This document shows, piece by piece, positions 27,574 to 36,919 of a DNA stretch of 64,000 nt. Position 1 is the first letter of the stretch. Every line of letters starts with the position of its first letter. The notes under the pieces are model-generated. The model worked only from the letters and a program-made list of their open reading frames with translations, had not been told where the DNA came from and did not search any database. This DNA comes from PVC group bacterium. Its GTDB lineage: Bacteria; Verrucomicrobiota; Kiritimatiellia; UBA8416. Both the position numbers and the translations under genes were made by a program. The DNA is taken from the NCBI GenBank assembly GCA_003567005.1, contig PXBF01000111.1, positions 1 to 64,000 of the forward strand. Reading direction: 5' to 3'.

Positions 27574-27581
27574 GGATAAAT

Positions 27582-29390
27582 ATGGCGGCAGCGAAGCATA
27601 AGTATGATGAGAGTAAGGTAAAGACATTATCGTCGTTGGAGCATATTCGTTTGCGTACGGGGATGTATATTGGACGTACGGGACGTGGAGATGACTATGA
27701 AGATGGCATCTATGTTCTTTTGAAGGAAGTTGTCGATAATGGTATTGATGAATTTATTATGGGGCATGGCAAGCGGATTGCCATCAAACTGGAAGACAAT
27801 ATCGTTTGTGTGCGAGATTTTGGGCGTGGCATTCCCTTGGGCAAAGTGGTGGAATGTGTTTCGGAGATCAATACGGGGGCAAAGTACAATGACGATGTAT
27901 TCCAGTTCAGTGTGGGGCTGAATGGCGTTGGGACCAAGGCGGTGAATGCGCTTTCGGAGACGTTTCTGGTGCGGAGTCATCGGGATGGGCAATATGTGGA
28001 AGCGCGTTTTGTGCGCGGGGAGTTGGTAGAGAAAAAGAAGGGACGTTCGAAAGACCGGGATGGGACACACGTTGAATTCAAGCCCGATCCGGAAATTTTT
28101 GGAAATTATGTATTTCAGTTGGAGCATATTGAGAGACGCCTACGGTTTTATGCGTATCTGAATGCGGGGTTGCGGATTGACTTCAACGGTCAGACCTTTG
28201 TTTCTGAGGGGGGGCTGTTGGATTTGATCACGGAAGAGGGGATGTATGAAAAATTGTATACCCCTTTTCATTTCCGGGACAAGACGCTGGACTTTGCCTT
28301 TACCCACACGAATCGGTTTAGTGAAGAATATTACTCGTTTGTGAATGGTCAGTATACGAATGATGGTGGTACGCACCTGAGTGCATTTCGCGAAGGATTA
28401 CTCAAGGGCATCAATGAGTATAGTCGCGGAAAGTATGATGGGGATGATGTTCGGGAAGGCATTTTGGGGGCTGTTTCCATTCGGATCAAGGATCCGGTTT
28501 TTGAATCGCAAACGAAAAACAAGCTTGGGAATACGGAAATACGCGGGTCGCTCGTAACCAAGGTGCGCGATAGTGTGGTGGATTTGCTGCATCGGGACAA
28601 AACGGCGGCAGATCGTTTGATCAGTAAGATAGAAGACACCCAAAAGTTGCGCAAGGAATTACAGGCCGTGAAGAAGGTGGCGCGTGAGCGCGCGAAAGCG
28701 GTTTCGATTCGCGTTCCGCAACTCAAGGATTGCAAAGTGCATTATAATCACGCCAAGGACAAGGGGCGTGAATCGATGATCTTCATCACGGAAGGCCAAT
28801 CGGCGGCAGGTTCTCTAGTAAGCTGCCGGGACGTGAATACGCAGGCCATTTTCACGCTCAAGGGCAAACCGTTAAATGTCTGCGATTTGAAGCGCGATGC
28901 CCTGTACAAGAATGTCGAGATTTACAATTTGATGCGGAGTCTGGATGTAGAAGAAAACACCGATAATCTACGTTATGGTCATGTAGTGCTGGCGACAGAT
29001 GCCGATGTGGATGGATTGCATATTCGAAATCTGATGATCACCTTTTTCCTGCGCTTCTTTTCGACATTGGTAGAGCGGGGACATTTACAGATTTTGGAGA
29101 CACCCTTGTTCCGCGTGCGAACACGCAAAGAGACGATATACTGCTATTCGGAAAAGGAACGCGATGAAGCTGCGGCGAAGCTTGGCAGTAAGTCTGAAGT
29201 TACGCGCTTCAAAGGACTGGGAGAAATATCTCCCGGTGAGTTTAAGCAATTTATTGGTCCGGATATCCGGTTACGCCCCGTAAATGTTTCCGGGGAGCAT
29301 GCGATTGATGAGCTGTTGCAGTTTTATATGGGTAAGAATACGCCGGATCGTCGGGCTTATATCATGGAGAATCTGGTGGTGGCAGTATGA
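27582..29390 (+). CDS. parE: DNA topoisomerase IV subunit B
   Basis: 602 residues, short GyrB/ParE class. The GHKL ATPase has the Mg2+-binding LLKEVVDNGIDEF (Glu49, Asn53), VRDFGRGIPLGK and VGLNGVGTKAVNAL. The TOPRIM domain shows FITEGQSAAGS (Gln for the usual Asp) and LATDADVDGLHIRNL. It ends with RFKGLGEISPGEFKQFI. It works with ParC to decatenate replicated chromosomes. An ATG at 27582 follows GAGG, which overlaps the rhaB stop. parC overlaps its end by 4 nt. ParE rather than GyrB is inferred from length and the EGQSA variant. Confidence 0.93.
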   Translation: MAAAKHKYDESKVKTLSSLEHIRLRTGMYIGRTGRGDDYEDGIYVLLKEVVDNGIDEFIMGHGKRIAIKLEDNIVCVRDFGRGIPLGKVVECVSEINTGAKYNDDVFQFSVGLNGVGTKAVNALSETFLVRSHRDGQYVEARFVRGELVEKKKGRSKDRDGTHVEFKPDPEIFGNYVFQLEHIERRLRFYAYLNAGLRIDFNGQTFVSEGGLLDLITEEGMYEKLYTPFHFRDKTLDFAFTHTNRFSEEYYSFVNGQYTNDGGTHLSAFREGLLKGINEYSRGKYDGDDVREGILGAVSIRIKDPVFESQTKNKLGNTEIRGSLVTKVRDSVVDLLHRDKTAADRLISKIEDTQKLRKELQAVKKVARERAKAVSIRVPQLKDCKVHYNHAKDKGRESMIFITEGQSAAGSLVSCRDVNTQAIFTLKGKPLNVCDLKRDALYKNVEIYNLMRSLDVEENTDNLRYGHVVLATDADVDGLHIRNLMITFFLRFFSTLVERGHLQILETPLFRVRTRKETIYCYSEKERDEAAAKLGSKSEVTRFKGLGEISPGEFKQFIGPDIRLRPVNVSGEHAIDELLQFYMGKNTPDRRAYIMENLVVAV

Positions 29391-31510
29391 AGAAGCGAAA
29401 AGTACCCCAGCCTGAGTTCAGTTTTGATGCTTGGGCGGATCCGCCCGATGGGAGTGATGAGAAAAAAGCCGGCCCGGAGAAAAAGGAAGGTGCAAAAGAT
29501 GCCGGTGAGAAAAAGGCCACGCATGTACATATGCCAGCAACGGACGCGGGGGATTCTCATTCACATGGCCCCGGCCCCTTGCGGAAGATGATAGATCGCA
29601 ATTTTCTGGAATATGCATCCTATGTGATATGTGATCGAGCGATTCCAGCTATGGAAGATGGTTTAAAGCCGGTGCAGCGGCGTATTTTATGGTCTTTGCA
29701 TGAAAATGATGATGGGCGTTTTACGAAAGTTGCCAACATTGTTGGACATTCCATGCAATATCACCCGCATGGGGATGCTTCGATTGCCGATGCTTTGATC
29801 AACCTCACGAATAAGCGATATCTGATCGAGGGACAGGGAAACTTCGGGAATCCGCTTACGGGGGATCCGGCGGCGGCTAGTCGATATATTGAGTGTCGTC
29901 TTACGGATTTGGCGCGTAAGCAGATATTCAATGATGATTTAACGCCCTTTGTCCCCAATTATGATGGGCGCCGCAAGGAGCCAGTGACTTTGCCGAGCAA
30001 GTTGCCTTTGCTATTGATGCTGGGTGCAGAGGGTATTGCCGTGGGGATGTCGACGCGTGTATTGCCCCATAATTTCTGCGAATTGATCGAGGCGCAAATT
30101 GCGATCATGCAGAAGAAGCCGTTCACGCTGTATCCTGATTTTTTTCAAGGCGGCTTGATGGATGTTTCTGATTACGACGATGGAAATGGCAAGATAAAGT
30201 TACGGGCACGTTTCGACCAAGACCAGCGTGCGCGTCTGGTGATCCGGGAAGTTCCTTTCGGAACAACGACCGAATCGATTATCAGTTCCATCGAGGATGC
30301 CGTTCGCAAGAAAAAGGTGCCGGTTCGCGCAATCAATGATTTTACGGCGGAGCAAGTGGAAATTGAATTGTTGTTGAGTCCGGGGACAAAGCCGGATAAG
30401 GCGATTCAGGCGCTTTATGCCTTCACGGCTTGTGAGCACAGCATTTCGACCCGGGCAGTTGTGATTTGCAAGGATCGTCCCGTGGACTCCAATATTTCCG
30501 AAATATTGCGTGCCAACACTGAACAGACGATCGAGGTGCTCCGACAGGAGCTAGAGCTGCGGAAGCACAATCTGCATGAGTCCTTGCAGCAAAAGACATT
30601 GATACAGATCTTTATCGAAAACCGTATTTACAAGGAAATTGAAAGTTGTAAGACGTCTGAGGCCGTTCGCAATGCGATTTATCGTGGTTTGGAACCCTTT
30701 CAGGACCGATTGCTTCGGCCCGTTACGGATGATGACATTGAGATGCTGCTGGGGGTTCGCATTCGGCGTATATCGCTATTCGATATTGAAAAGCATCGCA
30801 AGGAAATCGATGGTATTTTAAAGGAACTTGAACAGGTCGAGAAGCACCTGAAGCAGTTAAAGCGCTATGTCGTTCAGTATCTGAAGAATCTTCTCAAGAC
30901 ATATGGCAAGGAGTATCCACGCAAGACCGAGATTTCTACATTTGGCAGTATTGCCGTCCGGGAGCTTACGGCAACCGAACTGAAAATCAACTATGATGCC
31001 GAGCGTGGTTACATTGGCCACGGTGTTAATGGTGATACGCTGTTTTCGTGCTCATCCTATGATAAAATCGTGGTATTTTCGCAGGATGGTCGTTATTGGG
31101 TCATGCCGCCGCCAGAACGTTTTTTTGTGGTAGGTGGACTGCAGTTGGTGCAGATATGGGACCGTGAAGCCGTTTATACGCTCGTTTATACGGATGCGAA
31201 AAGCGGTTTTACGTATATGAAACGTTTTGCAACGGGTGGTACGATTCTGGAAAAAGAGTATCGGTGTGCATCTGACGATGCCAAGGTCTTGGTTCTCGAA
31301 GACAAACCCATCGAGGAAATCTATGTCAAGTACAAGCCGGCCAAGGGGCAGCGGATACATCAACAGGCATTTCATCCGCAATCGGTTGCGGTAAAGGGAG
31401 CCAAGGCCAAGGGTAACCAGATGACATCCAAGCGCATTGCCCGGATCGCTGCCAGTAAGCCGCGCTGGTGGGATGATGAAGCGGAGAGCCCGCGCGGGCA
31501 GTTGTTGTAA
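29387..31510 (+). CDS. parC: DNA topoisomerase IV subunit A
   Basis: 707 residues. A hydrophilic N-terminal extension of about 65 residues, rich in Lys, Glu and His, precedes NFLEYASYVICDRAIPAMED and KPVQRRILWSL. The quinolone-region loop reads YHPHGDASIADAL, and the catalytic tyrosine is about Y167 in AASRYIECRLT. A coiled-coil gate follows (ELEQVEKHLKQLKRYVVQYL), then a degenerate, short C-terminal domain without an obvious GyrA-box, favouring ParC. The 4-nt overlap with parE shows translational coupling. The charged N-terminal extension is unusual. Confidence 0.92.
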   Translation: MKKRKVPQPEFSFDAWADPPDGSDEKKAGPEKKEGAKDAGEKKATHVHMPATDAGDSHSHGPGPLRKMIDRNFLEYASYVICDRAIPAMEDGLKPVQRRILWSLHENDDGRFTKVANIVGHSMQYHPHGDASIADALINLTNKRYLIEGQGNFGNPLTGDPAAASRYIECRLTDLARKQIFNDDLTPFVPNYDGRRKEPVTLPSKLPLLLMLGAEGIAVGMSTRVLPHNFCELIEAQIAIMQKKPFTLYPDFFQGGLMDVSDYDDGNGKIKLRARFDQDQRARLVIREVPFGTTTESIISSIEDAVRKKKVPVRAINDFTAEQVEIELLLSPGTKPDKAIQALYAFTACEHSISTRAVVICKDRPVDSNISEILRANTEQTIEVLRQELELRKHNLHESLQQKTLIQIFIENRIYKEIESCKTSEAVRNAIYRGLEPFQDRLLRPVTDDDIEMLLGVRIRRISLFDIEKHRKEIDGILKELEQVEKHLKQLKRYVVQYLKNLLKTYGKEYPRKTEISTFGSIAVRELTATELKINYDAERGYIGHGVNGDTLFSCSSYDKIVVFSQDGRYWVMPPPERFFVVGGLQLVQIWDREAVYTLVYTDAKSGFTYMKRFATGGTILEKEYRCASDDAKVLVLEDKPIEEIYVKYKPAKGQRIHQQAFHPQSVAVKGAKAKGNQMTSKRIARIAASKPRWWDDEAESPRGQLL

Positions 31511-31651
31511 GTTCGCGCTATGCGTATCTGGTTTCTCTATTGGTGTCCTTTTTTGTGAGGATTCCGTTGGGTTATATGGTTTATTTTCTTGCTTTGGAAG
31601 ATTCGTTTTGGGATAAGAAAGCGCATGGGTACGCGACAACAAGGGGGGGGC

Positions 31652-32977
31652 ATGCAAGATCAATCACAGCGTTTTCCTCTCATTCATATCCAGGATCGTC
31701 GCGAGCTTGCACAACTTTTCTGTCTGGCCTTGCGAAATGTGCAGGCATATGGGGGGGATCATACCGTATCGGTTACTACGTTGCATGCCTTCTATAATCG
31801 AACCGTGGATCTTCTTGATCGATATCCGGAGATTGTGTGGAGTCATGTAGAGGGGAAGATTCTTCTTAATGGTGAGCCTTGTGAATTGCGTACAGCCGAT
31901 GACGTATTGGCACGGCGGATGCAGGCTTGTTCGCTGGAAACGTTTGCTTTTCTGGACTCCCTTTCACGGGTTGAGTTGAATCGTTTTGTGACATGGTTGG
32001 CGACTGGGGTAGACTCCTTGCAGCCGGGGGAAGCCTATGTTGGAATCCGTATTGATGAATCGGTTTACGCCCGGATATCACGTGATGAAAAGGAACATGC
32101 CGGTTTTCGTGAGAGCGGGAATACGCGCGGTGCTGGATCGCAAGCCGGCATTAAGCAATTTGATCTCGACAGTATGCTTGATGATGCTGATGCGCGTTTC
32201 GATGGGGCTGCGTCCACGGCTGTAAGCTCTCGCGCCGACCTGAAGCAGCATTTGGAACGTTTCCTTAAACAGCAGCGCTTGGTAGAGGAACAACGCACAG
32301 CCATTCTGCAGGATATGACGGATGTGCTTGCCGATGCCGAGGCGTCGGATGATCTACGCAATGATTTTCTTGCGATGGGAGGAAGTCCGGATGAGTGGGA
32401 GCATTTATGCTGGCAGGCGCAGCATCATGGTGCGCCGCAGAACGGCGTGAAGCAGTTGCGCGATGCGCAGATTCAAAAGATGCAAAAAGATCTGGATGCG
32501 TTGCAGAAGCGTTGTGCCATGGGGCATATTGACGCGGACGTGATTGCGCAGGAATTGGACAAGCTGCGCGGTTCTTTCGAAGGATTGATACATACGATTT
32601 TTGAACAAGCGGACTCCTTGGTGGAAAAGGTGCATGCGGACCGCATGCAAATTGCCAAGCTGGAAGAAGCCGCGCGGGAAAGTGGAGCGCCCATTCATCT
32701 TTCGCGCGAAGAATTGTTGGAAAGTCTGGCTGAGATCAATCAGGAGCTTGCGCAGCCGTTGACGGTTTCTACCGCCCTTGTAGAATTGTTGTCTTCGGGG
32801 CGGCTGGGCGAGGTTGACGAAAAGCAACGGAAAGTATTCGATTTGGCCACGAGTAGTTTACAGCGTTTGGAAATGGTTGTGAAGTACTTGCAAAGGTTAT
32901 CTGGTACCCCTATAAGGCTGACGCCTAATAAAACCTTGCTTGATGAGGTCTACCGGGAGTCTGGTGCGGGTAAGTAA
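31652..32977 (+). CDS. Histidine-kinase-like protein lacking the phospho-His and ATPase domain
   Basis: 441 residues from the ATG at 31652, chosen because a G-rich ribosome site (31643-31650) precedes it. Residues 1-150 form an uncharacterised helical domain. The middle is coiled-coil-rich (ADLKQHLERFLKQQRLVEEQ). Residues 355-430 resemble a HisKA dimerisation domain ending in LQRLEMVVKYLQRLSGTP, but the phospho-acceptor box reads INQELAQPL where SHELRTPL is expected, so Gln (about 364) replaces His. No HATPase domain follows. It is probably a pseudokinase or scaffold. It is downstream of parE-parC by 141 bp. Confidence 0.65.
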   Translation: MQDQSQRFPLIHIQDRRELAQLFCLALRNVQAYGGDHTVSVTTLHAFYNRTVDLLDRYPEIVWSHVEGKILLNGEPCELRTADDVLARRMQACSLETFAFLDSLSRVELNRFVTWLATGVDSLQPGEAYVGIRIDESVYARISRDEKEHAGFRESGNTRGAGSQAGIKQFDLDSMLDDADARFDGAASTAVSSRADLKQHLERFLKQQRLVEEQRTAILQDMTDVLADAEASDDLRNDFLAMGGSPDEWEHLCWQAQHHGAPQNGVKQLRDAQIQKMQKDLDALQKRCAMGHIDADVIAQELDKLRGSFEGLIHTIFEQADSLVEKVHADRMQIAKLEEAARESGAPIHLSREELLESLAEINQELAQPLTVSTALVELLSSGRLGEVDEKQRKVFDLATSSLQRLEMVVKYLQRLSGTPIRLTPNKTLLDEVYRESGAGK

Positions 32978-32986
32978 GGACATCTG

Positions 32987-33015
32987 GGCGGCCAAGATGA
33001 TGCGGAGAAGAAACG
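32987..33015. repeat. Dispersed repeat GGCCAAGATGATGCGG plus GC hairpin
   Basis: A copy of the repeat also found at 25872-25900, 49981-50015 (reversed) and 60594-60625. It is followed by a perfect hairpin, GGCGAGG (33028-33034) with CCTCGCC (33038-33044), then an 8-T run near 33071, between convergent genes. The hairpin may end the upstream transcript. Confidence 0.6.
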
Positions 33016-33219
33016 TTTGGCAGGTAGGGCGAGGCGTCCTCGCCGAGCCGTTGTCCGCAGCTAGCGCATTTTTTTTCATGTTCAGGCGCAGGTCTTTCCA
33101 TGCGCTGCGCATGCCCCCTCTACGGTCACGGCTCACCGGGTATCCTACTTCGCCCAAGGCTCCGTAAGACATGGCTGGTTCGCCCCACCAAAATTGAAGA
33201 TAAACAGTCAAGTTACAGC

Positions 33220-34107
33220 TTAGACTTGGCGCCAGCGACGGTGCGCCCACAAGTATTGCGTGGGATGCTCTCGAATGGCATTTTCCAATTTGGCATGAAG
33301 CATTTTCAGGATTTCGGCCGTATCCTTCTGCCGGTTTCCCGTGCGGGCATAGGTAAACGGGGGATCGATGTGGAGGTGGTATTTGCCGGGAGCGGTTTCG
33401 ACGCAGGTGGAAAAGCAAATGGGGGCTTTGGTTGTGAGATGTAGCATGGCAGGGGATGTGTAGGTTGCAGCCGGAACGCCGAAAAAGGGAACCATGACAC
33501 CACGATTGCGGGAGGCATGCTGATCAAACAGTATGCCGACATTGCGTCCTTCGGCCAAAGCGCGTACCAGACGTCCCGCATCCTGATCATGTTTCGGCGT
33601 GATTTCAATATTCTCGTGATTGCGAAAGGAAAGCAGGTTGTCCACCAGTGGATTGTTCATCTTGCGAGCAATACCTAAAAGCGGGAATTGTTTGGCAACT
33701 TCCTGGAGTCCGACTTCCCAGTTTCCCAAGTGGCCAGAACAGAGAATGACGCCTTGTTTTGGGTTGGCTAGTGCCTCTTTGGCCGCAGGGTCGATATTTT
33801 GTTCGATGTGTAGCTTGCCAGCCGCGTTTCCAGCATTCTGGAGCGAGGCGATTGCTACCCGCAGAAAGTGGATCATGGAGGCACGCGCCATGCTACGTAT
33901 TTCCTCTTCCTGATGGGTCAATTTTGCCAGACGGATGTTGTTACAGGCGATATCACGCCTGCGATGCATCGTGGCGAATCCCATGTGTCCGAGGACGGTT
34001 GCCAGTCGTCGACCACCGGCCGGCGTGAGGAGCCGGATGAGACGAATGCCAGGCAATACGCCCGCATATTCGATGCGGTGACGAAAGGTAGGGGTGTTTT
34101 GTTTCAC
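33220..34107 (-). CDS. LpxL/HtrB-like lipid acyltransferase
   Basis: 295 residues of the lysophospholipid/lipid A acyltransferase family. The catalytic His126 and Glu131 are seen in CSGHLGNWEVG. The second block is GILFDQHASRNRGVMVPFFG, and the end reads YLWAHRRWR as in LpxL. It would transfer an acyl chain from an acyl carrier protein onto a lipid A precursor or related lipid at the inner membrane. No strong N-terminal membrane anchor is seen. The start overlaps the stop of a dedicated acyl carrier protein gene by 4 nt, suggesting a matched donor-enzyme pair. Confidence 0.88.
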   Translation of the reverse strand: MKQNTPTFRHRIEYAGVLPGIRLIRLLTPAGGRRLATVLGHMGFATMHRRRDIACNNIRLAKLTHQEEEIRSMARASMIHFLRVAIASLQNAGNAAGKLHIEQNIDPAAKEALANPKQGVILCSGHLGNWEVGLQEVAKQFPLLGIARKMNNPLVDNLLSFRNHENIEITPKHDQDAGRLVRALAEGRNVGILFDQHASRNRGVMVPFFGVPAATYTSPAMLHLTTKAPICFSTCVETAPGKYHLHIDPPFTYARTGNRQKDTAEILKMLHAKLENAIREHPTQYLWAHRRWRQV

Positions 34108-34352
34108 CCTTTCATTTCCTCTTCGAGGAAATCGATTAATTCTCCGACCGAATTGATCGTGACAAGTTCCTGCACTTCGAAATCCAGTCCAAACGCTTGC
34201 TGGACATCATAGATCAAATCCAATACTGACAAGGAGTCGAATCCGAGTTCGCCAATGGTCGTATCCTCAATCATATTTTCCGTGTCGACTGGCTCCACCG
34301 CAGCTTGGTCTACAATGTTGCGTAAGGTCTGCATAATTTTTTCGCGTGTCAT
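34104..34352 (-). CDS. Acyl carrier protein
   Basis: 82 residues, acidic, four-helix ACP. The phosphopantetheine serine is S40 in GELGFDSLSVLDLIYDVQ. The segment LDFEVQELVTINSVGELIDF completes the fold. It does not look like the primary fatty-acid ACP (no fab genes nearby) and is coupled by a 4-nt overlap to the LpxL-like gene, so it is probably a dedicated donor carrier for that enzyme. Confidence 0.9.
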   Translation of the reverse strand: MTREKIMQTLRNIVDQAAVEPVDTENMIEDTTIGELGFDSLSVLDLIYDVQQAFGLDFEVQELVTINSVGELIDFLEEEMKG

Positions 34353-34428
34353 GATATTGATTCCTTTTCGTTTCCGCTTTCTGCTGATAAGGGATAGTTT
34401 GACTTAAGGGCGCTGTGTGTCAAGGGCG

Positions 34429-35568
34429 TTAAAACATATAGACGATAAAGGAGGTACCTTTTATCACGTAATGGTCCTCGACGATCGGGCTACGGCGGAT
34501 GCTGCTATCGAGCCATTCGACTGAGGATATGATCGCTCCCATGATATTCGGGGTGATTTCAGCAAAGACACTCAATCCCACTTCGGGATTGAGTGCGGTT
34601 CCGGGGCGATAAACCGGTCGTTCTTCGGTGGCTTCTGCTGGGGTGACGCCATAGTCGTGTCGGGCGAGTCGTGGAAGCATGTAATTCACACTGATTGATG
34701 GGTTGAACCGGAATCGTTCCCAAGGGAATGATCTTGAGATGGCCACTCTGCCTTCTCCGCCGCCTATGCGGTTTAATGCATCCATCTGGTATCCGGTAGA
34801 GAGGTTGATGCCAGCGATGGTGTTTACCTGTAAGCTGAGGCCGGCCATTGCGGTTGCGCGCCGATTGCGCATACCGGCAAGTATGGGGCTGTCGTCGGAT
34901 TCATAGGTTGCTTGGCGGTAGGCGATGGTGCCTGCCAAACGGGTACGACCGGTTCCCATGAGCCCCAGTTGCAGGAAGGGGCCTTGAATTTGGAGTCGGT
35001 TGCCCACGTAAACGACGGCCGGGAAAATATTGAGGGGATTATCGGTTGCTTGGGCGTAGGGGCTGCCCCGCGTAATGACAACCACCCCCGCGCCAATTCT
35101 ACCGCGATCTCCCAAGGGCCGCACCAGATCCATTTCCACAGGATCCGTTTCTCCGGGAACGAATGTAAAGCGCGCATTGCGGAAGGTGGGGGCACCCCGC
35201 GGGCGATATTCGTTGGAGAATCCGATGGGTTCCCGCGGTATCCCGATAAAGTTCACGTCGAGTTGTTCATTATCGTTTTCGTCATGAAATACAAGCAATG
35301 CATATTCCCCGGTAGGTACGTCTTGCACGCGCAATTGCTGCTGTCCATCTGCTGGGAATCGTTCTGAACGCAGAGGGGAGGTGAAGTTTTCGAAGTTCTC
35401 GGCATTGTCGAAGAGGAGCACTTGCAGAGAACCTCCGACATGTTCCCTTCTGAGCTCTATCTTCAGTTCGCCAGCATGGGTTGTCGTCGCCTGATCGGCC
35501 TGCACATGGAAACATGCAAGGGAGATTGCCAGGACAATGGTCAGATGATATTTATTGTGTATGCTCAT
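34429..35568 (-). CDS. DUF2141 domain fused to MipA/OmpV-like outer-membrane barrel
   Basis: 379 residues. Residues 1-25 are a signal peptide ending HVQA. Residues 35-150 match DUF2141 (GSLQVLLFDNAENF, EYALLVFHDENDNEQLD, NFIGIPREPIGFSN). Residues 155-379 show alternating beta strands of a MipA/OmpV-type barrel (RIGAGVVVITRGSPYAQATD) and finish in TSFIVYMF, an aromatic C-terminus suited to outer-membrane assembly. It sits 21 nt after purH and 76 nt before the ACP gene on one strand. A role in presenting or exporting the acylated lipid is speculation. Confidence 0.72.
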   Translation of the reverse strand: MSIHNKYHLTIVLAISLACFHVQADQATTTHAGELKIELRREHVGGSLQVLLFDNAENFENFTSPLRSERFPADGQQQLRVQDVPTGEYALLVFHDENDNEQLDVNFIGIPREPIGFSNEYRPRGAPTFRNARFTFVPGETDPVEMDLVRPLGDRGRIGAGVVVITRGSPYAQATDNPLNIFPAVVYVGNRLQIQGPFLQLGLMGTGRTRLAGTIAYRQATYESDDSPILAGMRNRRATAMAGLSLQVNTIAGINLSTGYQMDALNRIGGGEGRVAISRSFPWERFRFNPSISVNYMLPRLARHDYGVTPAEATEERPVYRPGTALNPEVGLSVFAEITPNIMGAIISSVEWLDSSIRRSPIVEDHYVIKGTSFIVYMF

Positions 35569-35589
35569 TTGTGGTGGGGGACATTCCCA

Positions 35590-36846
35590 TTAATGTTTGA
35601 AGCTGCGTTGTCCCGTGAAGCACATGGCGGCGTTGTATTCATTGCAGGCTTCGATGACTTCGTAATCGCGCAGGGATCCGCCCGGCTGCACCACAGCTGT
35701 TACGCCCTCGCGCAGGCCGACATCAATGCCATCACGGAAGGGAAAGAATGCGTCAGAGATCATGCAGCTTCCCGTGAGTCCCCCATTTTGTGATTGTACG
35801 GCCTCGGTAATCGTTTCGCGTACTCCAAGATCTTCCAACGTGTTGAACGGGACGCCATGTTGTTCCCAGCAAATTCGGTCTGCTAGCTTGGTATAGGCTT
35901 TATCGCGGGCGATTTGGGCAACCCCGACGCGATCTTGTTCGCCTGTTCCGATGCCCACGGTTACGCCATTTTTGACATACAAGACGGAATTACTGGTTAC
36001 ACCAGCCTCCACAAGCCAACCGAATATCATGTCATCGCGCTCCTGTTGCGTGGGTTCGCGATTCACCTGGTAGGTTTGCCCCTTGTATTCAACTTTGGCA
36101 GGCAATAGGCCCGCAGGCTTACGTACGTCTGGGAGAAAAGACCATTGTGCCACGAGTCCGCCATCGATGAGAGATTTGAACTCAACAAACCTCTCGGTTG
36201 CAAACGTCTCTAACCGGGCCATGTTGGTTATCTGCATGACACGCAAGTTTTTCTTTTTTGCGAACAAATCCAGCACGCCTTCTTCAAAATCGGGTGCTAC
36301 GACTACCTCTGCATAATTTTCGTTGATCAGGTTGGCGGTTTCCTTGTCGCAAGTACGATTCAAGGCAATTGCACCACCAAATGCCGCCAAGCGGTCAGCC
36401 CAATTGGCTTTGTGGTAGGCTTCTGCAATGCTATTGCCTAAGGCTACACCACAGGGATTGTTATGTTTGACGATCACCGCACAGGGGCTATCCATCAAAT
36501 AGCGCAAGATATTCAGGGCATTATCGGTATCTGTAATATTCGTTTTGCCGGGGTGTTTGCCGGATTGCAACAGTTCGACATTGGAGGCGAGATGCCGTCC
36601 CGGTTGAATGGCCGTAACGTCCCCTAATGTGAGGTTGCCATTGGTTAAGCGGTAGAGTGCAGCTTCCTGACCGGGGTTTTCCCCGTAGCGCAGGCCTTTT
36701 TCGACGCCATCGATTCGCCAGGATGCCTTTTCATAAGAGAGCGTCTGGCGCTTGCCATTGGTCTCGACAAAGCTGATTTCCATGTGTTGGGGAAAGTGGT
36801 CATCCATGATGGTGCGATAGGCTGCCTTGAGATCTGTTGGTGGCAT
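35590..36846 (-). CDS. purH: AICAR transformylase, standalone PurH-type
   Basis: 418 residues corresponding only to the AICAR formyltransferase half of PurH. LRYGENPGQEAALYR, IVKHNNPCGVALG (the catalytic Lys/His), AFGGAIALNR, VAPDFEEGVLDLFAKKKNLR and VVQPGGSLRDYEVIEACNEY are all present. The IMP cyclohydrolase (MGS-like) domain of bifunctional PurH is absent, so cyclisation must be done by another protein. The loop reads VGIGTGEQDRV rather than the common GAGQMSRV. A CAGGAG ribosome site and a promoter at 36891-36919 precede it. It is the first gene of the minus-strand group. Confidence 0.85.
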   Translation of the reverse strand: MPPTDLKAAYRTIMDDHFPQHMEISFVETNGKRQTLSYEKASWRIDGVEKGLRYGENPGQEAALYRLTNGNLTLGDVTAIQPGRHLASNVELLQSGKHPGKTNITDTDNALNILRYLMDSPCAVIVKHNNPCGVALGNSIAEAYHKANWADRLAAFGGAIALNRTCDKETANLINENYAEVVVAPDFEEGVLDLFAKKKNLRVMQITNMARLETFATERFVEFKSLIDGGLVAQWSFLPDVRKPAGLLPAKVEYKGQTYQVNREPTQQERDDMIFGWLVEAGVTSNSVLYVKNGVTVGIGTGEQDRVGVAQIARDKAYTKLADRICWEQHGVPFNTLEDLGVRETITEAVQSQNGGLTGSCMISDAFFPFRDGIDVGLREGVTAVVQPGGSLRDYEVIEACNEYNAAMCFTGQRSFKH

Positions 36847-36890
36847 GCTGAACTCCTGTAGGGTTGGATTTGTTTATAAAAGAAGAATGC

Positions 36891-36919
36891 ACTATAGCGA
36901 AAGGGCTTATCCAACACAA
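36891..36919 (-). promoter_or_regulatory. Sigma-70-like promoter of the purH group
   Basis: On the minus strand, TTGTGT (36919-36914) and TATAGT (36896-36891) are 17 bp apart, 45 bp upstream of the purH start codon. The rest of the 341-bp divergent gap (36847-37187) shows no gene and only a 7-bp inverted pair, GTTGGAT/ATCCAAC, flanking the promoter. Confidence 0.4.
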
